Below, piece by piece: positions 39,140 to 47,857 of a stretch of DNA of 64,000 nt. The position numbers and the translations under genes are program-made. Position 1 is the first letter of the stretch. Each line of letters starts with the position of its first letter. The stretch is from a virus. The notes beneath the pieces are model-generated. The model saw only the letters and a list, made by a program, of their open reading frames with translations. It did not search any database and had not been told where the DNA came from. The stretch is taken from IMG/VR virus record IMGVR_UViG_3300042308_001511, positions 186,001 through 250,000 of that record; one strand, 5' to 3'.

Positions 39140-39171
39140 GGTCCGTGCCTTTGGCCGGACCTTTCTTTTTT
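39140..39171 (+). terminator. terminator complementary to the upstream coding repeat
   Basis: GGTCCG-T-GCC, loop TTT, GGC-CGGACC form a 9-bp stem with one bulge, followed by TTTCTTTTTT. TGGTCCGT (39139-39146) is the exact complement of ACGGACCA in the repeat at 39044 and 39104. Confidence 0.8.
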
Positions 39172-39221
39172 AATATGATAAACTTAGACATAAGTATAAC
39201 ATAAAAAAATAAACATTATAT

Positions 39222-40907
39222 ATGAAGAGAAAGATTAAATCTGCACTTATTTCAGTTTGGGATAAAGAGGGTCTTGATACGGTTGTGAGCAAATTGAATG
39301 AATTGGGAATTCAGATAATATCAACTGGAGGTACATACGAATACATAAAAAATCTGGACATACCAGTTTTATCGGTGGAAGAATTAACAGGTCAACCTGA
39401 AATTATGGGTGGTAGAGTTAAGACTTTACATCCTAAGATATTTGGTGGTATACTATATCAGAGGTCTTCTAAATCTGATAAAAAGGATCTTTCTACTAAC
39501 AATATGAAAGGTATAGACCTAGTTATTGTTGATTTATATCCTTTTGAACAAACAATCGCCAATATGGAGAATGAGGGATTGACTGATGATGATGCTATTG
39601 AGAAGATAGATATCGGTGGTGTTTCGCTTATAAGGGCAGCTGCAAAAAACCATAAAGATGTTTTGGTTATTGGTCATAAAGATCAATATAGCCTACTTAT
39701 GCAGGTTCTTGATAATGGTGGAAGTACTGAGTTTGAAGAGAGAAGAGAGTTTGCAATTGATGCATTCAACATAACTTCAAATTACGATGCTGATGTATTT
39801 AAATATCTTTTGGGTGATTCTGCGGAAGACCTTTCTGGCCTCACTGGTTACTTACCGACACAAGAAGATGGTCTTAGATTTTCGTCAGATGATAATAATC
39901 TAAATGACTTCCTTATTTGTTGGAAAAGGTTTGGATCTAGGCCTAACAGGATATTGATTGAGAATGCATATTCTTCAAAACTTGTTGGTGATGCAATTTC
40001 TGACATAATAAAGGAGAAGAATGTTTTCACTGAGGTTATACCTGATGGTGAAAGTCTGATAATAAATGATAGAGTTTTTGTTAGACTTGAGGATGAACTT
40101 TATTTATCTTATGTTGTAATTGATAGAAATAGTGAGAGTTCTTTCATAGATTCTATGCTCTTTTTGTACAAAGAAGGTTTTGATGGAGTACAAGACTACG
40201 TTGATTTGTTGAACGAGTGTCTTATAGACTTTCAAGAAGACACTGGTAATAAAATAAACGCGATGGTTTTGTCACCTTCTGGTCTTGAGATTGAGACTGT
40301 TGGAATAACTGATTATGATTCTGAGAATATAGAGACATACTATTCTGGTAAAACATTCAAAGCTATGGAAAAGGCAGTGAAGCGTATAAAAGGTTCGAAA
40401 AGAGGAATGACAATTCTTTATGGGCCTAGAGGTACTGGAAAAACAACCTCTATAAATTACATAGCAGATGGTCTTGATCGTATTGTCATATTCATTCCAA
40501 ACAATATGATAGAACATACTATAAATAATCCTGATTTTAGGAAATTTCTAAAGAGATTTGATCAACCTATAATAGTAATAGATGATTGTGAGTTGGCATT
40601 GAACGAGATATACAACAAATCTAACGTTACAACGACCAATCTTGTTCAGATGGTTGATGGTTTCTTGGCAGGTACTACTGATGTTAGTATTGTTGCGATA
40701 TTCAATACTGATAGTGAGGATGATATAGATCACAACCTTTTAGATTGTAATAGTTTGTTGGATGTTGTTGAGTTTACAGAACTTTCGACGGCTGAGTGTA
40801 ATGACCTTTCTAAAATTGTAGATGGTCGAAAGTATAAATCCTCTGCAAAAATGATTGACGTAGTTAAGAAAAGAAAGGGTGAGCAAAAAGAGAAAGTGGG
40901 GTTTTAA
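39222..40907 (+). CDS. fusion of IMP cyclohydrolase (PurH N-terminal domain) with an AAA+ ATPase
   Basis: Residues 1-~197 are a complete IMP cyclohydrolase domain of PurH: ALISVWDKEGL, STGGTYEYI, MGGRVKTLHPKIFGGILYQR (R65, K67, T68), VIVDLYPFEQT (Y106), IEKIDIGG (D130) and IRAAAKNHKDV (K142). These match catalytic positions of PurH/ATIC. The AICAR transformylase half is absent. Residues ~215-380 are unassigned. Residues ~380-540 are an AAA+ ATPase with Walker A LYGPRGTGKTTS (401-409), Walker B IIVIDDCE (D454, D455, E457) and sensor-1 VAIFNTDS (N495). One uninterrupted frame encodes all 561 residues. The combined role is unknown. Confidence 0.85.
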   Translation: MKRKIKSALISVWDKEGLDTVVSKLNELGIQIISTGGTYEYIKNLDIPVLSVEELTGQPEIMGGRVKTLHPKIFGGILYQRSSKSDKKDLSTNNMKGIDLVIVDLYPFEQTIANMENEGLTDDDAIEKIDIGGVSLIRAAAKNHKDVLVIGHKDQYSLLMQVLDNGGSTEFEERREFAIDAFNITSNYDADVFKYLLGDSAEDLSGLTGYLPTQEDGLRFSSDDNNLNDFLICWKRFGSRPNRILIENAYSSKLVGDAISDIIKEKNVFTEVIPDGESLIINDRVFVRLEDELYLSYVVIDRNSESSFIDSMLFLYKEGFDGVQDYVDLLNECLIDFQEDTGNKINAMVLSPSGLEIETVGITDYDSENIETYYSGKTFKAMEKAVKRIKGSKRGMTILYGPRGTGKTTSINYIADGLDRIVIFIPNNMIEHTINNPDFRKFLKRFDQPIIVIDDCELALNEIYNKSNVTTTNLVQMVDGFLAGTTDVSIVAIFNTDSEDDIDHNLLDCNSLLDVVEFTELSTAECNDLSKIVDGRKYKSSAKMIDVVKKRKGEQKEKVGF

Positions 40908-40928
40908 AAATAATAATATATACATACT

Positions 40929-41261
40929 ATGATATCTAAACTCAGTGATAATGATGCTTTGGACCTTCTTATGACATCTGAGTTCCAAGACGATATTTCG
41001 CCGAAAGAACTTAAGGAGATGCTTTTAAGATACCGGTATTTCTACAGGATTTTGCATGCAAAAATGGATAGGATCTCTCAGGATGGTGATTTTGAGAAGA
41101 GTAAGCTTATGGAGAGGTGTGATCTTCTCAACGGAATGATTATGGAGATGCAGATTAAGTGTGTCACAAAAGACGATAAAATTGAGAGGCTTAGAAAAAG
41201 AAAGCTGACATTTAAAGAAAGAATTTTAGGAAAAATAATAGAAGAAGATGAAGATAAGTGA
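40929..41261 (+). CDS. small helical protein coupled to the membrane coiled-coil gene
   Basis: The 110-residue protein is predominantly helical and charged (SPKELKEMLLRYRYFYRILH, KDDKIERLRKRKLTFKERIL). It has no membrane segment. The 3' end overlaps the next gene by 14 bases, so the products are probably made together and may interact. No family is recognised. Confidence 0.65.
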   Translation: MISKLSDNDALDLLMTSEFQDDISPKELKEMLLRYRYFYRILHAKMDRISQDGDFEKSKLMERCDLLNGMIMEMQIKCVTKDDKIERLRKRKLTFKERILGKIIEEDEDK

Positions 41262-42372
41262 CTTTGATAAACTCGAGAAGAAGCTGAATGGACAGAACTT
41301 CCACGAAAGCTATGGTAACATAAATAAGGTTATGACTGGATTGTCCTATTTTGGACATATCGCGTCTATATTTCTTGCATTTTTTATGCTTAAAAAGATA
41401 CTTTTGGGTGTTATGGATAACGAGATTATTGTTTATATCGTTACGGTCATAATACTTTCGGCTATTGAGTTATTGAAACGAGATATATTCCATAAATTTT
41501 CTGTTCTTTATTTGAAACTACGTTCCTTCACTAAGGACGTTTTACCACTTTTTTTCCTTAGTATTACAATAATTGGTATATCATTTTACTCATCTATAAA
41601 AGGTGCCAGTGAGTATTCGGACCTAGCTGATAAAATTGAACAAACAAAAATTGATAATAATAAAAGTTATGAGGATAGTTTGACTAAATCTTTCACTGCT
41701 AAAGAAATAAAACCTTTTGAAATTGAGATAAAAGAAGAAAAGGAATTATTCAAATCTAAAGATGAGAAGTTGGATATATTGAAATCAAAAACTAAACTTT
41801 CAAAAGATGAAAGAGTAACTAGGGATGATTTAAAATTAGAAAAAAAAGAGTCAGATGATAGAATATCTGTCTTAGAACAGAAAATAAACGAAAAAAAGGA
41901 ATCACTTAAATCTTTAATTCAAAAACATCACTTAGAATCAGAGAAAGAAACTAAAAAGAAGAAAAATGACAATTCTTCGAACTCTATAGCATTCATATTA
42001 TTCTCTACGTTGATAGAGATAAGTATACTCGCTGGGGTATATTTCAACGACTATTATGATGTAAGATCGTATAGAGAAAAAAGAAGTCAGTTAGAAAAAG
42101 ATCCAGGATTCCAGAAGTGGAAACTTTACAATCAGATGTTAGAGGTTATATACACAGAAGAAACTAAGATTAACCAGAAACTTCCGTCCAATAAAGGAAT
42201 AATTGATATGTGTAAGTTAAACGACATAATAGTTTTACCGAAAGATGTTACTGAGTTCCTAAAGATTATGGCTTCTATGGGTATAATCAAAGTATCTGGT
42301 AGTACTCGATACATAAACAAATTGAGGGATCAGTCCTTTGAAACATTAAGTAACCACTTTAATATAGTCTAA
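41248..42372 (+). CDS. membrane protein with central coiled coil
   Basis: The 374-residue protein has three hydrophobic segments in the first ~115 residues (HIASIFLAFFMLKKILLGVM, IIVYIVTVIILSAIELL, LPLFFLSITIIGISFY), a long Lys/Glu-rich coiled coil (about 130-240), a fourth membrane segment (SIAFILFSTLIEISILAGVYF region, about 248-268) and a cytoplasmic C-terminal part with KLPSNKGIIDMCKLNDIIVL that could be a winged helix. The coiled coil would lie between membrane segments 3 and 4, on one face of the inner membrane. A sensing or superinfection role is conceivable; nothing proves it. Confidence 0.7.
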   Translation: MKISDFDKLEKKLNGQNFHESYGNINKVMTGLSYFGHIASIFLAFFMLKKILLGVMDNEIIVYIVTVIILSAIELLKRDIFHKFSVLYLKLRSFTKDVLPLFFLSITIIGISFYSSIKGASEYSDLADKIEQTKIDNNKSYEDSLTKSFTAKEIKPFEIEIKEEKELFKSKDEKLDILKSKTKLSKDERVTRDDLKLEKKESDDRISVLEQKINEKKESLKSLIQKHHLESEKETKKKKNDNSSNSIAFILFSTLIEISILAGVYFNDYYDVRSYREKRSQLEKDPGFQKWKLYNQMLEVIYTEETKINQKLPSNKGIIDMCKLNDIIVLPKDVTEFLKIMASMGIIKVSGSTRYINKLRDQSFETLSNHFNIV

Positions 42373-42374
42373 GT

Positions 42375-42650
42375 ATGAAACCGGATATTGGATCCGTTTA
42401 TGTGTGTGTTAATAGTGACACAAATGGGCGATTAGGTCCAAAGGGTCTTAAAGTTGGTGAATTATTTTTAATAAATCGTGTCATTGAGATGTACGATGTA
42501 GATAATTACGATGATGGATATAGATATGCTATCTTTATAAATAATATAGATTCTAAATCTGAATCTATATTCTACATAAAAGATTTTTTAAGGTGTTTCG
42601 TATCTATAGAGGATTGGAGAGAATCTCGATTAAAAGGATTAGAATTGTAG
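42375..42650 (+). CDS. small beta-barrel-like protein, distant relative of the LGI-tag family
   Basis: The 91-residue protein has GLKVGELFLINRVIEMYDVD and YAIFINNIDSKSESIFYIKD, the same order of turns as the tag proteins at 12514 and 12726, and ends in SIEDWRESRLKGLEL. The tag is present except for Gly-Ile, which reads Glu-Leu. It lies 26 kb from the main cluster. Its 3' end overlaps the convergent 1722-residue gene by 12 bases. Confidence 0.65.
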   Translation: MKPDIGSVYVCVNSDTNGRLGPKGLKVGELFLINRVIEMYDVDNYDDGYRYAIFINNIDSKSESIFYIKDFLRCFVSIEDWRESRLKGLEL

Positions 42651-45600
42651 GTCGAAATATAGGTCTTTATTATCGGACATAAAATCTTTCAACTCTGCAT
42701 AATCTGTTATAACTTTCTTCTCACCATTTTCTAATGTAACTTCATATACAAATAAATTTTTTGCATCTTGTATTGCAAGTGGATTCGTACTGGTTACTTC
42801 AGTTACATCACCTTCATCAGATTCATCGGATTCTAAACTTCCATCGGATACTCTATTTTTCTCGGCGGCAGACTTTTCTTTACATAATTTTATGTGTGGT
42901 GCTGGTATAATTACCTCTATACCGAGTAGTGCCCAGACGAAATCTATAAATGCATTTATCAATTTCTCGATAAGACACAATGGTGGTTTTAGAAAGTCGA
43001 ATGGTAATAGTGGATTCATTCTTATGTCGTAGGATGAGTATGTCGGAAGACTTGGTAAGAAAGCTATACTTATTAATTTATTTATATCGGCCAATGGAAA
43101 ATTATCTGGAAGTGCAAATTTTCCACAATGTGGTTTTATATTTTTCAATAAATTACTCTTATTGATTGGGAATCCACCATTCATTTTTATTTCTGGTGGT
43201 TTAATATCAATCTTTATATCAGACTTTTTCAAATTTATGTCTGGTGTCTTCAAATCTACTTTCGGAATATCTATTTTAACTTTGTCTCCTACTAAATCGG
43301 CTGCAACCGAACCAGTAACTGTTATTAGGTCTCCTACTTTAGGCATAGTTACATTGGGTAGTTTTATTTCTGGTTTTGGTATCTTAATATCCAACCCACC
43401 GGTAGGTATACCACCTACACATGGTAAGTTTAAGTTTGGCATACTTGACAATGTTGCCCACTCTTTGGCTATACTTGGATCGAACTTTATACCAAATGCA
43501 CCGAGTAATCCTTCTGGTGAGAAGAACTTCATTATCCATTTGAATGATAGGAACTCTATTATTTTTGATGGTAAAGTCATCGGATTGGTTAGACTCTTAA
43601 AGAAGTCGAGTATCCACTCTACTATACAAGTAATTATTTTTAGTGGAGATGAAACCATACCTAATACAAACTTCAGAACTGGTTGTGAATTCATCAACCT
43701 TTTCTGTATAATGTCCATTATCTGTTTTAGTTTGTTTCTAAGTGCCTCATTATCAGGATCCTTTTTTAACTCGTTCTCTACTTTTTCTTTGGCCAACATT
43801 ACATCCTCATCTGAAACATCTTTCTTTTCAGGTATTATTTTAGAGTCTGGTGCTATTAGTGTAGATGTTGAACCTGGATTTATTAGTTCATCAACTTCTT
43901 TCAGAGCTACTGCTTGATCTTCCGTTATGTAAGTGTATGTGTAATCCGTACCCTTTACAAATTGACCAGTGGAATACCATATAGTAGAAACTTGATAAGT
44001 ATTACTATTTGTTGTCTTTTTTGTAGGTTGGGTTTCGACCTTTGAACCATTTGTAAGTTCTTTTAAGTAGTCATCGTTAGAAAGTCCTTTTTCTTTGGTT
44101 TCTACATCTGTCTTACCGCAACCTTTGAATTTTGCTTTACCAATTTTACCTTTTATTAGTCTAAATGGTGAACTTACTTTGGGTAGTGTTATGTTCGGTA
44201 TTCCTATATTTGGTATTGCAATATTGGGTAAATCTGGCATCTTTGGTAGTGATTTTGGTAATCCGTTAACTGATGCGTTTATACCACCATTTTTGTCTAA
44301 ACTCACATTCGCAGATAACTTAACATCTGGTATATTAATCTTCGAAATATCTACCTTAGGTATATCTACTTTTGGTAGGTCTGGAACTTTCACTTCGGGT
44401 ATTTTTGGTATAAGATTTGACATTTTAAATTCAACACCGAATGGTATACTCTTTCCGAATATCTCGAATGGAACCATAGCTACACCATCAAATAAGAATT
44501 TAAATTCTCCTGGGTTTTTGATGTTGAACCTATCTACATAAACGTGGTTTACTAATGGTGATGTGTTGAAATTTCTCTTCACCTTCGAAACATATTCTGA
44601 GTTACCCATATCTTTTTTTAGGGTATCAACTTTTTTGTCAATTATCTCTTTTGTACTTTTGAATTTTTCGAATGCTTTTTCGCTAAGTATTGAGAACGCT
44701 TCTCCTAATTTTTCTTTTACAATGTCGATTATGAAACTTACCGGATCTTTAACCAATTTCAAAAACTTTGATATGTTCGGGAATAGTTTTGTACCTAATT
44801 CTATTAGAAACTTCAAGAATGGTATGAATGCACCTATTGCATGTGGTAGTCTGTACCATTTACTTCCATTGTCACCACTTGCATCGGCGTCTTTCTTCTC
44901 ACCGATAAGAAACCCTTCGATAACGTAATATGATTCTGTATCCAAATCCGTTTTTGAGAACCTCTTCAAAATTTCTAAATCCATAGGATCGTCAGGGGTT
45001 CCGTTTCCGTATCTTCCTTTAGATAGTAAATCTTCTGTAGAAAGTGCACTATTATCAATCGAATCTGGGTATATAACTACACCATTCTCGGAGTTACTAC
45101 TTGTGACTTTCAGAGAGTATAATGGTATTGTTTTTTCACTAGATTTGATTGTTTCTGTGTTCATATTCACAGTTAATGTCTTAGATACACCGAAGTCTGG
45201 TAGATTGTCAACACCTAATACTTTTGTAAATTTCTTTTCTAACGAACTTATTTTTATTTCGTATTTATTTGTGGAGTTTACGGAACCATTCTCAAAGTTC
45301 CAGTTCTCTATACTGTATTCCGTAACACCTTTTACATTTGCTATAGTTGATCCGTTCTTAGTAACCTCTATGTCAAATTTTTCTTTATTATTCAAATTTA
45401 TTACGACGATGTTCTTTACAAATGACTTTATGTTAGAAGACAATATTGGAGTACCCTTTGCATCAATATAGTTTACTAATGTTGATGGGTCTATTCGCAT
45501 TATCTTCAAATCGTAGTCGGACTCAGGATCAACCCAAATCATTCCGTCTCCTTCTAAATCGGGATCCGATTTTGCGTCAGGGTTATGAACTTTGAATGGC

Positions 45601-47807
45601 ATAAAAGACCTTTTCATTGCCGCCGGAATTCCGGGTTTTTTGTAAACACTATTCTTACAAGAACCATAAAGAAAAACATTTTGTAAGTGAGATTGAACGT
45701 CTAACTTCGACATTATATCGGATAGTAAATCCGATTTTTCTTTATCGGTTAGGTCTTTTTTATTTTTTGTTTTTGATTTTATGTATTCGGTAAAGTATTT
45801 CAAGAACTCGGTGGTGTCTGTTCCTTCAAACCTTGTGATTATTGGATCTCCCTCTAATGCATCTATATCTGTGTTTATTATGTTTTTATCACCCTTTTTG
45901 TATCTCTTTATGGAATAGTTATCACCAGGTTTTGTCTTACTCTGTGTTGTTATACCAAATGGACCTTCCCATACATATATTGGGTCACCAAGCGTAGGCC
46001 ATATATAATCATTACCACTGAACCTCCATTTACTGGATTTGTATATCCAATCTGCAACTTCGAATGGTGTGGTTGTACTTTGTGATAGTACACCATTTGT
46101 TGATATAGTCTTCAGTTTTTCCCTTGGGTTAAGTGGTGATCCATCTGATTTGAATATACCTAATATTATTTTCTTTGGTTTATATTTATCATACGGACTA
46201 ACAGGTTCCTCGTCTTCTTGTAAAGGCTCTGTTGGTGATTCACCTTCTGTGGGAAGGTAGATGTATTCGTATTTATACTCTACGGTAGGATCAAAATTAC
46301 CGGTTGAATACCTAACACTATTTATATTCCAATTGGCAACTAAATCACTCAATTTGGATGTTACATCAAGTACTTTTTTACGTTTTGGTGAAACTGTGGC
46401 ATTACCTTCTTTATCTACATCTATTCCTAACCCTTCTTTTGAAATCTTCTGTAATTCTGATAATGCTTTTTTGAATTCTAATCCTCCCTTAAATCCTATA
46501 GCTTTGGTTCCATTTGAGTTTCCGTCTTTAACCATTGGTTTTTCTGATTTAGAGGTTAGTGGATTTGTGGCGAGTATTGGCATTACCCTGGCTATTACAT
46601 CTTCTATTGAAACTATCGAATTTAGTATAGATTTCACTATCTCAACATATGGTTTTTGTGTTTCGAATATAGATTGTAATATAGTCTTCTCTACTGACTT
46701 TAGTCCCAAATCTTCAAATACGTAAGGTATCTTAACTTCTGGAAGTGGTATTCTAATCTTTCCAGATGCGTCTCTATATTTTCCTATGTCTGGCAACTCC
46801 ATATTGAACGCTTCACCCATCTTCTTTATTATCTTCTCATCAAATTTTTCAAATTTGGATAAATCAGGAGTTGGTATCTTCGTTAGTCGGTCAGCATTTA
46901 GATTGATATCAGACTTCAGTTTATTTGCTTTTGCTGCCAGTTCGTCTGCCTTAGTGGTTGTTTTACCTAAAAGGTTTCCTGCACTTCCTGCCAGTTCGTT
47001 TGCCTTTCCTGTCAGATTGTTCGCCATTCCGGTTGTTTTACCTAAAAGGTTTCCTGCACTTCCCGCCAGTTCGTTTGTTTTGTTTAAAAGATTTCCAGCA
47101 CTATCAACACCAGTATCCTTTAACGTATTTGCCTTACCTAATAAATCATTTGCGGTGCTTTTAGTTTTGTCAACTAATTTACCTGCAAGTCCTGTAGTTG
47201 GTACATTTTTTGGTACTTCACCGTTTAGTATTTGATTAGTTGTTTTTTGTTTATCTGATAAGTTATTACTTAATTGACTGGTGGCATTTCCAAGTTGATT
47301 TGTGGCATTACTTATTTGTCCAGTAATTTGTCCGGTAATTTGTCCGGCCGCTGCACCGATTTGTCCAGTAGCATTACTTATTTGACCTGTAATTTGTCCG
47401 GTAGCATTAGTGATTTGTCCAGTAGCATTACTTATTTGTCCAGTAATTTGTCCAGTGGTATCAGTGATTTGGTTTGTCAAACCATTCAGTTGGTCAGTTG
47501 GTATTTTTGGTGGTTTTGGTATCTCTATTGGTGGAACCTTTGGTATTGGTGGAATTGGTGGCACTGTTGGTAAAAGTGTTGCCAATGAATTTATTTGACT
47601 TTGTATGAAAGATTTAACAAACTTATCAGAGATTCCAACATCACCCTTTATGAATTTTGTTAGGAAGTCAGTGTTTGGGACAAGTAGAAGAGTCTCTGCA
47701 TCTACACCAATTGATTTGGAAATCTTACTCTTTATACCTGGAAGAGCAAGTGATACGTGAGAGGGTCCTTGTAAAATACTTTCTCTGTATAATGGCCAAA
47801 ATGACAT
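42639..47807 (-). CDS. 1722-residue repeat-rich virion or tail protein
   Basis: This is the largest gene. Residues ~80-105 are a Pro-rich segment (PTVPPIPPIPKVPPIEIPKP); ~108-185 are repeats of T-G-Q-I-(T/S)-x-A; ~205-300 are LEA-like repeats (AGSAGNLLGKTT). The middle has long mixed domains, including ATVSPKRKK and YGSCKNS. Two stretches further on (about 1130-1220 and 1455-1550) are built of V-x-(I/V)-P-(K/D)-(V/L)-x-(I/L) units like AHNAK-type or beta-rod proteins. It ends with a domain holding LPDNFPLADINKLISIAFLP. Size, repeats and neighbours suggest a tail or baseplate-associated structural protein. The family is not known. Confidence 0.75.
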   Translation of the reverse strand: MSFWPLYRESILQGPSHVSLALPGIKSKISKSIGVDAETLLLVPNTDFLTKFIKGDVGISDKFVKSFIQSQINSLATLLPTVPPIPPIPKVPPIEIPKPPKIPTDQLNGLTNQITDTTGQITGQISNATGQITNATGQITGQISNATGQIGAAAGQITGQITGQISNATNQLGNATSQLSNNLSDKQKTTNQILNGEVPKNVPTTGLAGKLVDKTKSTANDLLGKANTLKDTGVDSAGNLLNKTNELAGSAGNLLGKTTGMANNLTGKANELAGSAGNLLGKTTTKADELAAKANKLKSDINLNADRLTKIPTPDLSKFEKFDEKIIKKMGEAFNMELPDIGKYRDASGKIRIPLPEVKIPYVFEDLGLKSVEKTILQSIFETQKPYVEIVKSILNSIVSIEDVIARVMPILATNPLTSKSEKPMVKDGNSNGTKAIGFKGGLEFKKALSELQKISKEGLGIDVDKEGNATVSPKRKKVLDVTSKLSDLVANWNINSVRYSTGNFDPTVEYKYEYIYLPTEGESPTEPLQEDEEPVSPYDKYKPKKIILGIFKSDGSPLNPREKLKTISTNGVLSQSTTTPFEVADWIYKSSKWRFSGNDYIWPTLGDPIYVWEGPFGITTQSKTKPGDNYSIKRYKKGDKNIINTDIDALEGDPIITRFEGTDTTEFLKYFTEYIKSKTKNKKDLTDKEKSDLLSDIMSKLDVQSHLQNVFLYGSCKNSVYKKPGIPAAMKRSFMPFKVHNPDAKSDPDLEGDGMIWVDPESDYDLKIMRIDPSTLVNYIDAKGTPILSSNIKSFVKNIVVINLNNKEKFDIEVTKNGSTIANVKGVTEYSIENWNFENGSVNSTNKYEIKISSLEKKFTKVLGVDNLPDFGVSKTLTVNMNTETIKSSEKTIPLYSLKVTSSNSENGVVIYPDSIDNSALSTEDLLSKGRYGNGTPDDPMDLEILKRFSKTDLDTESYYVIEGFLIGEKKDADASGDNGSKWYRLPHAIGAFIPFLKFLIELGTKLFPNISKFLKLVKDPVSFIIDIVKEKLGEAFSILSEKAFEKFKSTKEIIDKKVDTLKKDMGNSEYVSKVKRNFNTSPLVNHVYVDRFNIKNPGEFKFLFDGVAMVPFEIFGKSIPFGVEFKMSNLIPKIPEVKVPDLPKVDIPKVDISKINIPDVKLSANVSLDKNGGINASVNGLPKSLPKMPDLPNIAIPNIGIPNITLPKVSSPFRLIKGKIGKAKFKGCGKTDVETKEKGLSNDDYLKELTNGSKVETQPTKKTTNSNTYQVSTIWYSTGQFVKGTDYTYTYITEDQAVALKEVDELINPGSTSTLIAPDSKIIPEKKDVSDEDVMLAKEKVENELKKDPDNEALRNKLKQIMDIIQKRLMNSQPVLKFVLGMVSSPLKIITCIVEWILDFFKSLTNPMTLPSKIIEFLSFKWIMKFFSPEGLLGAFGIKFDPSIAKEWATLSSMPNLNLPCVGGIPTGGLDIKIPKPEIKLPNVTMPKVGDLITVTGSVAADLVGDKVKIDIPKVDLKTPDINLKKSDIKIDIKPPEIKMNGGFPINKSNLLKNIKPHCGKFALPDNFPLADINKLISIAFLPSLPTYSSYDIRMNPLLPFDFLKPPLCLIEKLINAFIDFVWALLGIEVIIPAPHIKLCKEKSAAEKNRVSDGSLESDESDEGDVTEVTSTNPLAIQDAKNLFVYEVTLENGEKKVITDYAELKDFMSDNKDLYFDLQF
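46956..47077 (-). repeat. 47-base direct repeat, period 75, in the giant gene
   Basis: Two copies starting GGTTGTTTTACCTAAAAGGT at 46956 and 47031 run 47 bases each with a single mismatch. They encode the LEA-like NELAGSAGNLLGKTT units. Confidence 0.85.
47253..47486 (-). repeat. degenerate short tandem repeats encoding TGQI-type units
   Basis: About ten units around ATTTGTCC(A/G)GTA(A/G) encode N-A-T-G-Q-I-T-G-Q-I-S in variable order. The low complexity favours slippage or recombination, so the length may vary between isolates. Confidence 0.8.
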
Positions 47808-47857
47808 ACCTTAATAACTTTCCCTTATATATAAAGGTAGTTCTTTACCCTCGATGT

